Source: Porphyromonas levii DSM 23370
Lineage (GTDB): Bacteria; Bacteroidota; Bacteroidia; Bacteroidales; Porphyromonadaceae
DNA: 57,920 bases
Reading direction: 5' to 3'
Assembly (NCBI RefSeq): GCF_000379925.1
Contig: NZ_KB904283.1
Location: 1 to 57,920 of the forward strand
Both the position numbers and the translations under genes were made by a program. This document shows, piece after piece, positions 35,896 to 47,020 of this stretch (positions within the stretch are counted from its first letter, which is position 1; each line of letters begins with the position of its first letter). The notes beneath the pieces are model-generated. The model was not told the DNA's origin, did not search any database, and was given only the letters and a program-made list of their open reading frames with translations.

Positions 35896-38800
35896 ATGCA
35901 GCAGTTTGTACATTTACACGTCCACTCGTACTACTCAGTACTGGATGGACAGTCATCGATAGAGGGATTACTAGAGCAAGCGAAGAAGAATGGTCAGCCA
36001 GGATTGGCACTAACTGATCATGGTACGATGCTCGGTATTAAGGCGTTTTGGGATGCACCTAAAGCGATGAAGGGAGGAAAGATAAAAGGGCTCAAGAAGA
36101 AACTTGGGGGAGCGACTGAGGAGGAAAGGCTAAAAATAGAAGCTGAGATAAAGGATTGGGAGGAATGGAAGTTTAAGCCTATACTAGGGTGCGAGTGCTA
36201 TGTGGCACGCAATGGTAGGCTCAATAAGACTGCAAAGGAGGATAGGAGCGGTTACCACTTAATAGTATTAGCGAAAAACCAGAAGGGGTATAAAAACTTG
36301 ATTAAGATGGTATCCCGTTCTGCCGACGAGGGGTTTTACGGACGCCCTCGAATAGATAAGGAACTACTGGAGCAGTACCATGAGGGTTTGATTGTGCTGA
36401 GTGCTTGCCTAGGAGGTGAGATCCCTCAACTCATTCTTAAGGGTCGTCTTGAGGAGGCAAAGGAATCGGTCAGATGGCATAAGGAGATATTTGGGGATGA
36501 TTACTATCTGGAGATGCAACGCCATAAGACGGATAAGCCTGGTGGAAATGTAGAGACTTATGAAGCGCAAGTAAGGGTGAACAAGGTACTCGTGGAGCTG
36601 GCACAGGAGATAGGTGTGAAGCTCGTGGCTACAAATGACGTTCACTTTGTCCGGGAAGAGGATGGCGAGGCACATGACCGATTGATATGTGTGAGTATGG
36701 GTAAGAATTATGATGACCCTAATCGTATCACTTACACTAAGCAGGAGTGGCTAAAGAGTACCGAAGATATGGTGCGCATATTCGAAGATATGCCCGAGGT
36801 GATAGCCACGACTATGGAGATATTCGATAAGGTAGAGGAGTACTCTATCGAGAATAAGCCTTTGATGCCTCACTTTGAAATCCCTGCAGAGTTCCCTACG
36901 GATGATGATTATCTCCGTTATCTAGCGTATGAGGGTGCCAAGAAGAGGTTCGGAGAAGAGTTGCCTCATGAGGTGACGGAGCGCTTGGACTTCGAATTGG
37001 CAACGATAAAGAATATGGGTTTCCCTGGATACTTCTTGATTGTGCAAGACTTTATTGCTGAGGCTCGTAACCTCGGTGTGGCGGTAGGGCCTGGTAGAGG
37101 TTCGGCAGCTGGTTCGCTCGTCTCCTATTGTCTGAAGATTACGGACTTGAACCCCCTTAAGTACGATCTGCTTTTTGAGCGCTTCCTCAATCCTGACCGT
37201 ATCTCTCTGCCTGATATTGATATTGACTTCGACGACGATGGTCGGCAGGATATCCTTAAGTGGGTAACCGATAGGTATGGGAAGGAGCGTGTAGCACACA
37301 TTGTTACCTATGGTACTATGGCTGCGAAGATGGCTATCAAGGACTTGGGGCGTGTCTTGGGGTTACCTCTTTCGGAGACGAATGCGCTGGCGAAGATGAT
37401 CCCCGATCGTATGCCTGATGGAGGGAAAGTAAATATTAATAATACCCTGAAGCAAATACCAGAGTTTAGGGACGCATACTATAGTGGTGACAGCCTGAAG
37501 CATGATGTGATCGAGTATGCCAGACAGTTGGAAGGCACAGTGCGTAATACTGGTGTGCATGCTTGTGGTATTATCATAGGGCAGACGGATATCTCAGATG
37601 TGGTGCCTACGATGATTACAACGGATAAGGACTCGGGAGAGGATATGTTGGTCACCCAGTATGAGGGTGGTGTGATTGAGTCTACTGGACTTATCAAGAT
37701 GGACTTCCTCGGACTGAAAACCCTATCAATCATCCGTGAGACGCTCAAGAATATTAAGTTACGCCATGGAATAGACCTTGATATATCTCAGATTCCTCTG
37801 GATGATCAGAAGACGTACGACCTCTTTAGTGAGGGAAGGACAGCGGCTGTGTTTCAGTTTGAATCGCCAGGTATGCAGAAGTCGCTTATCCAATTGAAGC
37901 CAAGTAAGTTTGAGGACTTGATAGCGATGGTGGCACTGTACCGTCCGGGACCTATGGATAATATCCCTTCGTTTGTAGCGCGTAAGCATGGGCGAGAGGA
38001 GATTACCTACGACTTACCCGAGATGGCTGAGTATCTCGAGGAGACCTATGGTATCACGGTGTACCAAGAGCAAGTGATGCTTTTGTCGCGTAAGCTAGCT
38101 AACTTTACTAGAGGAAAGTCGGACGAGCTTCGTAAGGCGATGGGTAAGAAGCTCATCGATAAGATGAATGAGCTGAAGACTCTATTCTTGGAGGGCGGAC
38201 AAAAGAATGGTCATGACCCTAAGATTCTAGAGAAGATATGGGGGGATTGGGCAAAGTTCGCTTCGTATGCTTTTAATAAGAGTCATGCAGCATGCTATGC
38301 TTGGGTCGCTTATCAGACCGCTTACCTCAAGGCTAATTACCCTGCAGAGTTTATGGCGGGTGTGATGAGCCGAAACCTCAATAACATCTCTGAGATTACT
38401 AAGTATATCGATGAGAGTAAGAAGATGGGGATACTCGTCTTTAATCCCGATGTCAATGAGTCTAATTTTGTATTCTCTGTCAATCCAGAGGGACATATTC
38501 GCTTTGGACTAGGGGCTATAAAGGGGTTCAGTAACTCTGCCGCTAAGCAAATTATTGAGGAGCGGGAAGCGAATGGTTTATTTAAGGATGTCTATGATTT
38601 CTTTTCCCGTGTCGATAGTAAGGCAACTACAAAGAAGGTTTCTGAAGCACTAGTGCTCAGTGGGGCTTTTGACTCATTCAAGACCTATAGTCGTGAGGAT
38701 TATATGATGGAGGAGGGGGCTAGAGGCGAGACGTTCTTGGAGAAGTTGATTAACTATGGTAACCGTACTCAAGAGGAGAAGACCCACTCTATGGGTTCGT

Positions 38801-39525
38801 TATTTGGCGACGACTTATTCCAGGAGATGGCTAAGCCTGTACTAACCGAACATGCTCCCGCTTGGTCTGATATTGAGAAGCTCAATATGGAGAAGGAACT
38901 TTTGGGTTTTTATCTCACTGCCTCGCCACTAGATCCTTTTGCTCTTGTGCTTAAATATAAGTGTAGTGTAGGGGTATCAGAACTACGAAATATAGATATG
39001 CAGTACGTGAATAAGCCCCTGACCTTTGGGGGTATCGTGACCGGATATCGTGAGATGATTACGAAGAAAAATACCAAGGCCGCATTTATAAAGATACAGG
39101 ACTATAATGGAGAGGGGGAGCTGGCTCTTTTTGGTGATGCTTATCCTAAATTCTCTATGTATGGTAAGGAGGGGTTATTTATCTATGTACGGGCTAAAGC
39201 GGAGGCTGGCTGGTCGGGGGATAGAGTCTTTATAACCATTGAGAGCGTGCAGCTATTGGATCAAGTGGCAGATAAACTGGTGAGTGAATTAGCTATTTCT
39301 ATCCCTCAATGGGCTGTGACTGAGGAGTTCTATAATGATGTGGTACCTGACTTGATGGACTGTAAGGAGGGACCAATGACGGTTAGCCTAAATATCCACG
39401 ATAGTAGTCATGGTGTCTATCTTAATATGAGTTCGCAAAAGTTAGCTGGAGTAGATATTTCTGTGGAACTATTGGATAAGTTGGCGATGTACGAAGATAG
39501 TGGGGTAACTTTCGAGGTTAGGTGA
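35896..39525 (+). CDS. dnaE: DNA polymerase III alpha subunit
   Basis: A 1209-residue DnaE1-type polymerase: N-terminal PHP domain (FVHLHVHSYYSVLDGQSS), polymerase core with GRGSAAGSL and catalytic PDIDIDFDDDGR, fingers, helix-hairpin-helix region, and C-terminal OB fold. The PHP HxH motif looks complete. It extends nascent DNA in the replisome. Immediately follows ligA, a plausible replication operon. Confidence 0.97.
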   Translation: MQQFVHLHVHSYYSVLDGQSSIEGLLEQAKKNGQPGLALTDHGTMLGIKAFWDAPKAMKGGKIKGLKKKLGGATEEERLKIEAEIKDWEEWKFKPILGCECYVARNGRLNKTAKEDRSGYHLIVLAKNQKGYKNLIKMVSRSADEGFYGRPRIDKELLEQYHEGLIVLSACLGGEIPQLILKGRLEEAKESVRWHKEIFGDDYYLEMQRHKTDKPGGNVETYEAQVRVNKVLVELAQEIGVKLVATNDVHFVREEDGEAHDRLICVSMGKNYDDPNRITYTKQEWLKSTEDMVRIFEDMPEVIATTMEIFDKVEEYSIENKPLMPHFEIPAEFPTDDDYLRYLAYEGAKKRFGEELPHEVTERLDFELATIKNMGFPGYFLIVQDFIAEARNLGVAVGPGRGSAAGSLVSYCLKITDLNPLKYDLLFERFLNPDRISLPDIDIDFDDDGRQDILKWVTDRYGKERVAHIVTYGTMAAKMAIKDLGRVLGLPLSETNALAKMIPDRMPDGGKVNINNTLKQIPEFRDAYYSGDSLKHDVIEYARQLEGTVRNTGVHACGIIIGQTDISDVVPTMITTDKDSGEDMLVTQYEGGVIESTGLIKMDFLGLKTLSIIRETLKNIKLRHGIDLDISQIPLDDQKTYDLFSEGRTAAVFQFESPGMQKSLIQLKPSKFEDLIAMVALYRPGPMDNIPSFVARKHGREEITYDLPEMAEYLEETYGITVYQEQVMLLSRKLANFTRGKSDELRKAMGKKLIDKMNELKTLFLEGGQKNGHDPKILEKIWGDWAKFASYAFNKSHAACYAWVAYQTAYLKANYPAEFMAGVMSRNLNNISEITKYIDESKKMGILVFNPDVNESNFVFSVNPEGHIRFGLGAIKGFSNSAAKQIIEEREANGLFKDVYDFFSRVDSKATTKKVSEALVLSGAFDSFKTYSREDYMMEEGARGETFLEKLINYGNRTQEEKTHSMGSLFGDDLFQEMAKPVLTEHAPAWSDIEKLNMEKELLGFYLTASPLDPFALVLKYKCSVGVSELRNIDMQYVNKPLTFGGIVTGYREMITKKNTKAAFIKIQDYNGEGELALFGDAYPKFSMYGKEGLFIYVRAKAEAGWSGDRVFITIESVQLLDQVADKLVSELAISIPQWAVTEEFYNDVVPDLMDCKEGPMTVSLNIHDSSHGVYLNMSSQKLAGVDISVELLDKLAMYEDSGVTFEVR

Positions 39526-39594
39526 ACCATTTGGGGGAGTTGGGTGTTTGAATAGTATAAGTGATAATTGATAATAGAAAATTAACGAGAAATT

Positions 39595-39909
39595 ATGGCA
39601 TTGACATTTACAGACGCAAACTTCAAAGAGGAGATCGCCAAGGGTGGCGCTATGGTAGTAGACTTTTGGGCTCCCTGGTGTGGCCCATGTCGTATGGTAG
39701 GTCCTATCATTGAGGAGCTTGCTGAGGAATATGGTGAAAAGGCACGTATAGGTAAGATGAATGTGGATGAGAATAGCGATGTTGTCGCTCAGTTTGGTAT
39801 CCGTAATATCCCTACTATCATCTTCATTAAGGATGGAGAGGTTGTAGAGCGTAAGGTAGGTGCACAGAGCAAGGATTCCCTAAAGGAGTCTATCGATAAG
39901 CTCCTCTAA
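39595..39909 (+). CDS. trxA: Thioredoxin
   Basis: A 104-residue canonical thioredoxin: redox-active WCGPC (Cys29, Cys32) and cis-Pro loop RNIPTIIF. Cytoplasmic disulfide reductase; it can supply electrons to the MsrAB protein elsewhere in the window. Separated from dnaE by 69 bp, followed by a strong terminator. Confidence 0.96.
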   Translation: MALTFTDANFKEEIAKGGAMVVDFWAPWCGPCRMVGPIIEELAEEYGEKARIGKMNVDENSDVVAQFGIRNIPTIIFIKDGEVVERKVGAQSKDSLKESIDKLL

Positions 39910-39929
39910 TCTACATTGAGAAGTAAGGT

Positions 39930-39967
39930 AAAAGCCCTAGAAAAGCAAAGGTTTCTCTAGGGCTTTT
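39930..39967. terminator. Bidirectional terminator
   Basis: A perfect 12-bp stem (39930-39941 with 39956-39967) with terminal AAAA/TTTT on both sides. It ends trxA and the opposing DUF3078-to-gmk/nadD unit. Confidence 0.85.
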
Positions 39968-40007
39968 ACTATGTCCATTGGTGGAGCGCCTCTATAGCAC
40001 TATCTAC

Positions 40008-41180
40008 TTACTGATTACGGAGAAGGAGTTCGTGTAATCGTCGGTAGAGAGGTTCGTCTAGTTTGGTACCTAATAGATAGGGGAGTGCTTTGCCCTCTCT
40101 GAGAAGATTTCGGAGTTGTGTACTAGAGATTTCAAAGGTAGGGACATCGTCGAGTAGGTCTATCTGCTCTAGAAGTTGGGGCTTCACGAGGCTTCTATCA
40201 TAGGCAGGACGAGGGTAGGCAATAATCCTAATCTCCTCTAGTAATTGTTCCGCTCCATACCATCCAGGAAGATCCACTAGACTATCAGCACCTATAAGAA
40301 GTGTGAAGTCTATCTTGGGGTACTTTGCCTTCAGGTGTTGTACCGTATGCACGGTGTAGTAGGGTGGAGTAAGATTGTTCTCTTCTAGGCTTAGCTTGAG
40401 CTTTGGGTATCCTTTGATAAGGTGATTGATCCACTCGGCTCTAAACTCGGCAGGGAGCTTCTCCATCTTTTCTTTGAAAGGACTATTGGGGGTGAGGAGT
40501 AGCCATACTTCGTCGAACCTATCGCTATATTGCTCTGCTATGAAGTTGGCAATAGCGAGATGTCCTACGTGCATTGGATTGAACGACCCAGGGAAGAGGA
40601 GTACGCGCTTCTCGTCACTAAGAAAAGAGTGAATGATCTTACTGGCTTCTAGGCACGCAATCCCTAGTTCATCATTGATAATATGCTTGTCGAAGAAAGG
40701 GGCATAGCTCAGCTCTAACTCTGCTTTGGCTAAGCGCTGTGCTATCTTTTCTGGGGCATCTGTACCGCGCCCTATGAGTCGTTGCTTTAGTACCTCCAGG
40801 CTAGGTGGCTGGATAAATAGGGTGAGTGCTTGGTCGCCATAGGCTTTCTTGATATTAAGCGCACCCACCACATCGATATCGAGGAGAACTGTCTCTCCTG
40901 CATCCAATGTCTTGTCTATCTCGCTTCTGAGGGTACCATAGTAGCACCCTTCGTAGACCTCCTGATATTCGAGGAAATCTCCCTTTGCTATCTTAGATTT
41001 GAACTCATCAGTGGTTAGGAAATGGTAGTGTATACCATCCACTTCTTCGCCTCGAGGGGCTCTGGAGGTCGCAGAAATAGAGAAGTGACCTTTGAGCCCA
41101 TGCTCTCTGGTCAACTTCTCTATTATTGTGCTTTTCCCCGAACCACTAGGCGCCGAGAATATGATTAACTTGCCTGCCAT
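40008..41180 (-). CDS. Guanylate kinase-NadD fusion protein
   Basis: The 390-residue protein has two complete enzymes. Residues 1-188 are guanylate kinase (P-loop APSGSGKST at 10-18, SATSRAPRGEEVDG, LLDIDVVGA). Residues 192-390 are nicotinate-nucleotide adenylyltransferase (FPGSFNPMHVGH with His204/His207, IGADSLVDLPGW, and SSTQLR). They catalyse GMP to GDP and NaMN to NaAD. The link at 188-193 (LSDEKRVLL) has no in-frame ATG, GTG or TTG start, so it is a single product. In relatives the two are usually separate adjacent genes. Follows yicC by 6 bp. Confidence 0.9.
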   Translation of the reverse strand: MAGKLIIFSAPSGSGKSTIIEKLTREHGLKGHFSISATSRAPRGEEVDGIHYHFLTTDEFKSKIAKGDFLEYQEVYEGCYYGTLRSEIDKTLDAGETVLLDIDVVGALNIKKAYGDQALTLFIQPPSLEVLKQRLIGRGTDAPEKIAQRLAKAELELSYAPFFDKHIINDELGIACLEASKIIHSFLSDEKRVLLFPGSFNPMHVGHLAIANFIAEQYSDRFDEVWLLLTPNSPFKEKMEKLPAEFRAEWINHLIKGYPKLKLSLEENNLTPPYYTVHTVQHLKAKYPKIDFTLLIGADSLVDLPGWYGAEQLLEEIRIIAYPRPAYDRSLVKPQLLEQIDLLDDVPTFEISSTQLRNLLREGKALPYLLGTKLDEPLYRRLHELLLRNQ

Positions 41181-41186
41181 CCTTGA

Positions 41187-42071
41187 TTATAGTACGTTGA
41201 GTACCTGCTCTTTGATTTGCTCTAGCTCATCCTTCATCTTCACTACGATTTTCTGTAGTGTCGCGTGGTTGCTCTTGGAGCCTAGGGTGTTGATTTCCCT
41301 GCCCATCTCTTGGGAGATAAAGCCTAGCTTACGCCCTTGCCCTACCTCTTCAAGGTCAAGTGTTTCGAGGAAATACTTGAGGTGATTACGTAGTCGATTC
41401 TTCTCCTCATTCACATCAAGTTTCTCGATGTAGTAAATCATCTCTTGCTCCAGACGAGAACGGTCGTAATCTACATCTACATACTTGCTGAGCCCTTCTT
41501 CGATTCGCTGACGAATCTCCGTAATGCGCTCTTCTTCATAAGGCGTGATGCTATCGAGTAGGGTACTAATCTCTTGGATGTTCTTTACAAAACCATTGTA
41601 AAGCGCCTGCCCTTCTTGTAGCCTGAATTCATTGAGGTGATCGCACGCTTCTGTTATTGCCTTCATGGAAATCTCCTCTAGTGCATGCTCATCTTCTTCA
41701 CTCTCCTTGCGGTCATTCTCTATTACCCCAGGCATATTCATGATTGTGCGCATAGGATCTGAGGGTAGGGGAATAGAGGTGGCTTGACTAAAGTCTTGAA
41801 GCAATGCCCAATACTTCCCTGCCAATTCCTGATTAAGACTAATAGAAGGCTCTGTATGCAGCTGCTCATACGTAATAAAGAGATCAATCTTGCCTCGTTG
41901 TAGTTTTGCGGTAACCAACTTACGAGCTGGCATCTCAATATGACGAATCTCAGATGGGCAGCGGAGGCTGAGGTCGGCTTGTTTGCTATTGACCGACCTC
42001 ACCTCTACTGTTATTTTCTTCGTTGCTGTCTTGGCTTCTGCCTTGCCGAAGCCTGTCATTGAGTGTATCAT
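41187..42071 (-). CDS. YicC family endoribonuclease
   Basis: A 294-residue protein with the YicC signature: [14 protein letters not shown]-terminus and [28 protein letters not shown] near the C-terminus (DUF1732). YicC proteins are RNases affecting small-RNA turnover. Overlaps secA by 4 bp, preceding the gmk-nadD fusion. Confidence 0.93.
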   Translation of the reverse strand: MIHSMTGFGKAEAKTATKKITVEVRSVNSKQADLSLRCPSEIRHIEMPARKLVTAKLQRGKIDLFITYEQLHTEPSISLNQELAGKYWALLQDFSQATSIPLPSDPMRTIMNMPGVIENDRKESEEDEHALEEISMKAITEACDHLNEFRLQEGQALYNGFVKNIQEISTLLDSITPYEEERITEIRQRIEEGLSKYVDVDYDRSRLEQEMIYYIEKLDVNEEKNRLRNHLKYFLETLDLEEVGQGRKLGFISQEMGREINTLGSKSNHATLQKIVVKMKDELEQIKEQVLNVL

Positions 42072-45000
42072 AGGTTCTGACCGTGACAGTTCTTAAACTT
42101 CTTTCCACTTCCACAAGGACATGGGTCATTGCGACCAATCCTTTGCTCAGCAATGTATGGTTGTTTCTTCTGCGGCTGACGGCTAGCTGCCTGACCAGCT
42201 TCATAGCGTGACTGTTGCTGGGCTTCGTAATCATCTTTCTGCTCTTGGTAGCGACGGCGATTGGCAGCGCGAGGGTCGTCGTGTTGCTCCTGCACCTCTA
42301 CCTTTTTGTCGCTCTCATCTTGCTGTTGAGGAGCGATATTGATATGACCACGCATGATGATTTCAGATGCTTTTTGGTTCATCTCTATCACCATAGAGCG
42401 GAAGAGTTCGTATGCCTCCATCTTGAAAATGACTAGAGGATCCTTATTCTCATACGATACATTGCGAACCGCATTTTGCAACTCGTCCATTGCTAGAAGA
42501 TGGCGCTCCCAAGCCTCATCGATAGTATAAAGAAGGATAGTCTTCTGGAATGCTTTTGCAATACTCTTACCTTCGGTTTCAACAGCTTCTTTGAGATTAG
42601 TAACTACATTATAGCCTAAGCGACCATCGGTTACTGGTATCGCAATGCGCTCTACCTTATCACCATGCTCCTCATAGAAGTTCTTGAGGACTGGATAGGT
42701 TACCTCTGCCATTCGTGCTGAGCGGCGCTTGAGGTTTGCAACAACGTGCTCCATCACATGGTCTACAAGACTATCGTTATTCATCCTCTTATACTCTTGC
42801 TCGGTGAGCGGGAGCTCGGTAGAGAAGGCTTTGAAGACCTGTTGCTTAAAGTCTGCGTAAGAAATCTCGTTGGGTGCCCCATCGGCAATAGCTTCAGCAG
42901 TCTGAGTAAGCGTATTGAGTACGTCTAAGCCTACACGCTCACCCATAAGAGCGTGGTTGCGTCGGGTGTAGATTACATTGCGCTGAGCATTCTTTACGTC
43001 GTCATAGTCTAGGAGATGCTTACGAACACCATAATTGTTCTCTTCTACCTTCTTCTGAGCGTTCTCAACCTGATTGGATAATTGCTTGCTCTCAAGCATA
43101 TCATCGTCCTTAAGTCCCATCGTTGATAGAATCTTTGCCATACGATCCGAACCAAACAGACGCATTAGCTTATCCTCGAATGAGATAAAGAAGACGGATG
43201 AACCTGGATCGCCTTGTCGACCAGCACGTCCCCTAAGCTGCCTATCTACACGGCGGCTCTCATGGCGCTCAGTTCCAATAATTGCAAGACCACCTGCTTC
43301 CTTTACCTCAGGCGTGAGCTTGATATCTGTACCACGACCCGCCATATTAGTAGCAATGGTTACGGTACTTGCCTTTCCTGCCTCAGCCACAATGTCAGCC
43401 TCCTTTTTATGGAGCTTAGCATTGAGTACCTGATGAGGAATCTTGCGGAGGGTGAGCATCTTACTGATAAGCTCGGAGGTCTCTACAGAGGTGGTACCTA
43501 CTAGCACTGGGCGACCTTTGCCTATAAGTAGCTCGATTTCCTCAATAATGGCAGCATACTTAGCACGTGCAGTCTTATAGATACGGTCATTCTCATCGAT
43601 ACGAGCGATTGGGCGATTGGTAGGGATTACCACAACATCAAGCTTGTAGATGTCCCAAAACTCCTTCGCCTCTGTTTCAGCTGTACCCGTCATACCAGCT
43701 AGCTTGTGGTACATACGGAAGTAGTTTTGGAGGGTTATGGTAGCCTTAGTCTGTGAAGCCGATTCTACTTTTACGCGCTCCTTCGCTTCGATAGCTTGGT
43801 GAAGACCGTCGGAATAACGGCGACCGTCCATGATACGACCAGTACCCTCATCCACAATCATCACCTTATTGTCTATCACGACATACTGATCGTCCTTCTC
43901 GAATAAGGTATAAGCTTTGAGTAGCTGTTGAATCGTATGCACACGTTCGCTTTTGATAGAGTAGTCGGTGAGCAACTCGTCTTTCTTCTCGCCCTTTGCC
44001 TCCTCTGTGAGTGTCTCATTCTCAAGAGCAGATAGCTGAGCCGCAATATCGGGAAGGATAAAGAATCTTGGGTCTTCGTTCTTGCCTGAGAGAAGGTCAA
44101 TACCTTTATCTGTGAGTTCTATCTGGTTGTTCTTCTCATCAATAACGAAGTAGAGATCATCGGTAATCTCATTCATTCGGCGGTTATTATCTGCCATATA
44201 TACAGCTTCGGTATTGAGCATACCAGCCTTGATACCTTCCTCGCTTAGGTACTTGATAAGCGCTTTATTCTTAGGAAGTCCCTTGAAGCTACGATATAGC
44301 TTGATGTATCCTTCCTCGATAGTCTTCTTATCTCCGCTCGCAATTTCCTTGCGAGCCTCAGTAAGCAGACGGCTTGCGAGTGTCTTCTGAGCATTAACTA
44401 CGAGTTCGACATTCTCACGGAATTCCTCAAACATAGCGTCGCCCTTGCTCTCTACTGGACCAGAAATAATTAGAGGAGTACGTGCGTCATCAATCAGTAC
44501 TGAGTCTACCTCATCCACAATGGCATAGTTGTGTTTACGCTGAACTAGGTCGGCAGGAGTACGTGCCATATTATCGCGCAGGTAATCGAAACCAAACTCA
44601 TTATTGGTGCCGAATGTGATGTCGCAATTATAGGCCTTGAGTCGCTGTGGACTATTAGGCTCATACTTATCGATACAGTCTACGCTAATGCCATGGAACA
44701 TGTAGATTGGTCCCATCCACTCGGAGTCACGCTTCGATAGGTAGTCATTAACCGTCACCACGTGTACGCCATTGCCTGTAAGCGCATTGAGGAATACAGG
44801 AAGCGTCGCTACCAGAGTTTTACCCTCTCCCGTAGCCATCTCCGCAATCTTACCCTCGTGAAGCACGACACCACCAATGAGCTGTACGTCGTAGTGCACC
44901 ATGTCCCACTTCACCATATTGCCGCCCGCCATCCATTCGTTTTTATAGATAGCATTGTCGCCCTCTATCCGTACGAAGTCGTGTGTTACCGATAAATCGC

Positions 45001-45406
45001 GGTCGAATTGTGTAGCCAGTACTGTTATTTCATCGTTGTCGGCAAAGCGTTGTGCCGTGCTCTTTACTATAGCAAATACCTCTGGAAGCACCTCTGTGAG
45101 CTTGCCCTCGAGCTTCTCTAGGATATCTTTCTCTAGTTTATCCACTTGTTCCCACACAGCCTCGCGCTCAGAGAGCTCTAGTTCGTCTACTCCCTCCTTT
45201 AGCTTAGCTATCTGAGTGCGCTCCTCTTGTACGCTATCTTGCAGACTCTGGCGTATCTGAGCAGTACGTGCACGTAGTTCGTCGTGCGATAGGAGCTTTA
45301 CCTGTTCGTATTGCTCCTTTACTTTATTGACTAGTGGCGTAATCTCCTTAAGATCTCGCTGTGATTTATTCCCAAATATCTTGGATAGAAAATCGTTAAA
45401 TCCCAT
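42068..45406 (-). CDS. secA: Preprotein translocase ATPase SecA
   Basis: A 1112-residue SecA, long but normal for Bacteroidota. Walker A MATGEGKT (190-197), nucleotide-binding domains, preprotein-crosslinking domain, DEAD-like [19 protein letters not shown], helical wing/scaffold, and a C-terminal zinc motif [18 protein letters not shown]. Two insertions (e.g., ~330-440 and 460-490) add to the length. It drives Sec export with the SecG also present. Confidence 0.97.
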   Translation of the reverse strand: MGFNDFLSKIFGNKSQRDLKEITPLVNKVKEQYEQVKLLSHDELRARTAQIRQSLQDSVQEERTQIAKLKEGVDELELSEREAVWEQVDKLEKDILEKLEGKLTEVLPEVFAIVKSTAQRFADNDEITVLATQFDRDLSVTHDFVRIEGDNAIYKNEWMAGGNMVKWDMVHYDVQLIGGVVLHEGKIAEMATGEGKTLVATLPVFLNALTGNGVHVVTVNDYLSKRDSEWMGPIYMFHGISVDCIDKYEPNSPQRLKAYNCDITFGTNNEFGFDYLRDNMARTPADLVQRKHNYAIVDEVDSVLIDDARTPLIISGPVESKGDAMFEEFRENVELVVNAQKTLASRLLTEARKEIASGDKKTIEEGYIKLYRSFKGLPKNKALIKYLSEEGIKAGMLNTEAVYMADNNRRMNEITDDLYFVIDEKNNQIELTDKGIDLLSGKNEDPRFFILPDIAAQLSALENETLTEEAKGEKKDELLTDYSIKSERVHTIQQLLKAYTLFEKDDQYVVIDNKVMIVDEGTGRIMDGRRYSDGLHQAIEAKERVKVESASQTKATITLQNYFRMYHKLAGMTGTAETEAKEFWDIYKLDVVVIPTNRPIARIDENDRIYKTARAKYAAIIEEIELLIGKGRPVLVGTTSVETSELISKMLTLRKIPHQVLNAKLHKKEADIVAEAGKASTVTIATNMAGRGTDIKLTPEVKEAGGLAIIGTERHESRRVDRQLRGRAGRQGDPGSSVFFISFEDKLMRLFGSDRMAKILSTMGLKDDDMLESKQLSNQVENAQKKVEENNYGVRKHLLDYDDVKNAQRNVIYTRRNHALMGERVGLDVLNTLTQTAEAIADGAPNEISYADFKQQVFKAFSTELPLTEQEYKRMNNDSLVDHVMEHVVANLKRRSARMAEVTYPVLKNFYEEHGDKVERIAIPVTDGRLGYNVVTNLKEAVETEGKSIAKAFQKTILLYTIDEAWERHLLAMDELQNAVRNVSYENKDPLVIFKMEAYELFRSMVIEMNQKASEIIMRGHINIAPQQQDESDKKVEVQEQHDDPRAANRRRYQEQKDDYEAQQQSRYEAGQAASRQPQKKQPYIAEQRIGRNDPCPCGSGKKFKNCHGQNL

Positions 45407-45469
45407 ATATTATATTTTGCTTCTGAATGTCTAACTAATAAATTAACCCCTCCTCCATAATGCGTCTAC

Positions 45470-47020
45470 TTATGGAGTAGGTGGTCTGATGCGAAGTCTC
45501 CATGCTATCTTAGTGGAAACTTCCCGAAGGTCGAGCGGAGTCTCTATCTTGTTCGCCTTGATGCTTGGGTGCATCATAACGAATAGAGTAGGGGTCGCTA
45601 CCATCTGGTAGCTTTGCACCTGTCTTGGACTACTAAGGTCTTGAGCTACCCAGCTTGGGAGTAAACCAAAGACGATATCCGGGCGATTGGCATTGATGGC
45701 ACTATTGAGCGCTGTTAGCCAAACGCTATTACCGTTATTACTGATGGCACTTTCACGTAGTCTATACTCTTCAATAGCATACGCTATACCACTGAACTCC
45801 AAAAGAAAGTCGCTTACAGCACTCTGTACTTCTCGGAGCTTGACCTTGGGGTTGGACTTAATAGTCGTTCTATTGAGGTAAACTGCCCCATAGGGCGTAA
45901 TCTCCTCTACCAATCCTTGTACCCCGAACTCCGCATGGAGGTACATATTCACCAATGCCAAGCATCGATCTGCCTTGAAGAGTCTTCGGTCGTCAATAAC
46001 AGCTGGGGCATACTCTCGCGAAATACCATTGCCAGTGAGCACCACCAAGGTATTATTGAGGTCAATGTGCTTTAGAAGTTCGGCTATACTCCTGTCTAGC
46101 CTGAGATAGCTATCAATTGTCTCACTCGTAACATCGCTTTCTGCTTTATTCCCGTTAGCTACTGTGAAATGGAGCGAGAGTAAATCTGTGATTTCATCTT
46201 TTCCTAAGCCTGTGCCGCTTAGTAGAGACTTTGCTAGCCTTACGACCTCGTCATTGATAAGAGGACTTTCAGTAAAATCCTCTATGTCACTAGTCGTCTT
46301 GCCAAAGCTATGGTCAAAAGAGGCACCTCCCGTGTACGCCTTTAGTAAATGCGTTTTACTAGAGTTGCGCCACCTTATGCCATTCCCAAGGCGGGTGGGA
46401 AGTGACTCGTTCCCGACGTTGCTACGATCAACAACGATAGGGAAATCCCCTTGGTAGTAAGTACTACTTGCCCACCTCCCTGTGTAGGGGTCGATCCAAT
46501 AGGCACCATTGCCATAGAGGCCCGAAGCGATGATTGCTTCTTCTGCTTTGGGAGCAATACTATAGACGAGAGCCTTATTCTGGGTTGCTTTTTTTAAATT
46601 ATCACCTATCGTAGGAGTGCTCAGCGAGCGAGGAGAATAATTGCCCGAAGTAGCATAACCGAGGAAGTCCTTATCCTCAAATACAGAATTGGTATGAATC
46701 CTTTTGCCTGCCCTATCTGTGCGCATAGGTTTGCGCTCTGCTACCCCATTGCTAGTAGCTAGCGTACCTGTGTGTAATATGGCTTCGGCTGCAGTGGTAT
46801 TGCTCCTAAGTAGAGGGATAGCTACATTGCCATATACCTTGCCTCTATTGAGCAACCGATTGATGCCATCGTCTGGCATCTCCCTAGCCAACTCCTCTAG
46901 GAGGTCAGCTCGTAGCTCCTCCACAGATACCATCACCACCAAACGAGGCGTCTGCGCTTGCAGTACACCTACTTGGCAGAGTGTCAGTAGAGAGACAAGT
47001 CCGGTAAGTATCTTATTCAT
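45470..47020 (-). CDS. PafA-like alkaline phosphatase superfamily protein, probably inactive
   Basis: A 516-residue secreted protein (signal peptide to about VLQAQ) with the PafA/phosphodiesterase fold: RLVVMVSVEELRADLLEEL, RSNTTAAEAILHTGT, LRLDRSIAELLKHIDLNNTLVVLTGNG. The superfamily metal ligands are altered: the Asp of VDQM is Glu34, the DxxGH segment is replaced, and LTADHG has become LTGNGI. The nucleophile Thr region (Thr75/76) remains. It is probably a pseudo-enzyme with a structural or binding role. Overlaps the Lnb-like gene by 4 bp. Confidence 0.72.
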   Translation of the reverse strand: MNKILTGLVSLLTLCQVGVLQAQTPRLVVMVSVEELRADLLEELAREMPDDGINRLLNRGKVYGNVAIPLLRSNTTAAEAILHTGTLATSNGVAERKPMRTDRAGKRIHTNSVFEDKDFLGYATSGNYSPRSLSTPTIGDNLKKATQNKALVYSIAPKAEEAIIASGLYGNGAYWIDPYTGRWASSTYYQGDFPIVVDRSNVGNESLPTRLGNGIRWRNSSKTHLLKAYTGGASFDHSFGKTTSDIEDFTESPLINDEVVRLAKSLLSGTGLGKDEITDLLSLHFTVANGNKAESDVTSETIDSYLRLDRSIAELLKHIDLNNTLVVLTGNGISREYAPAVIDDRRLFKADRCLALVNMYLHAEFGVQGLVEEITPYGAVYLNRTTIKSNPKVKLREVQSAVSDFLLEFSGIAYAIEEYRLRESAISNNGNSVWLTALNSAINANRPDIVFGLLPSWVAQDLSSPRQVQSYQMVATPTLFVMMHPSIKANKIETPLDLREVSTKIAWRLRIRPPTP

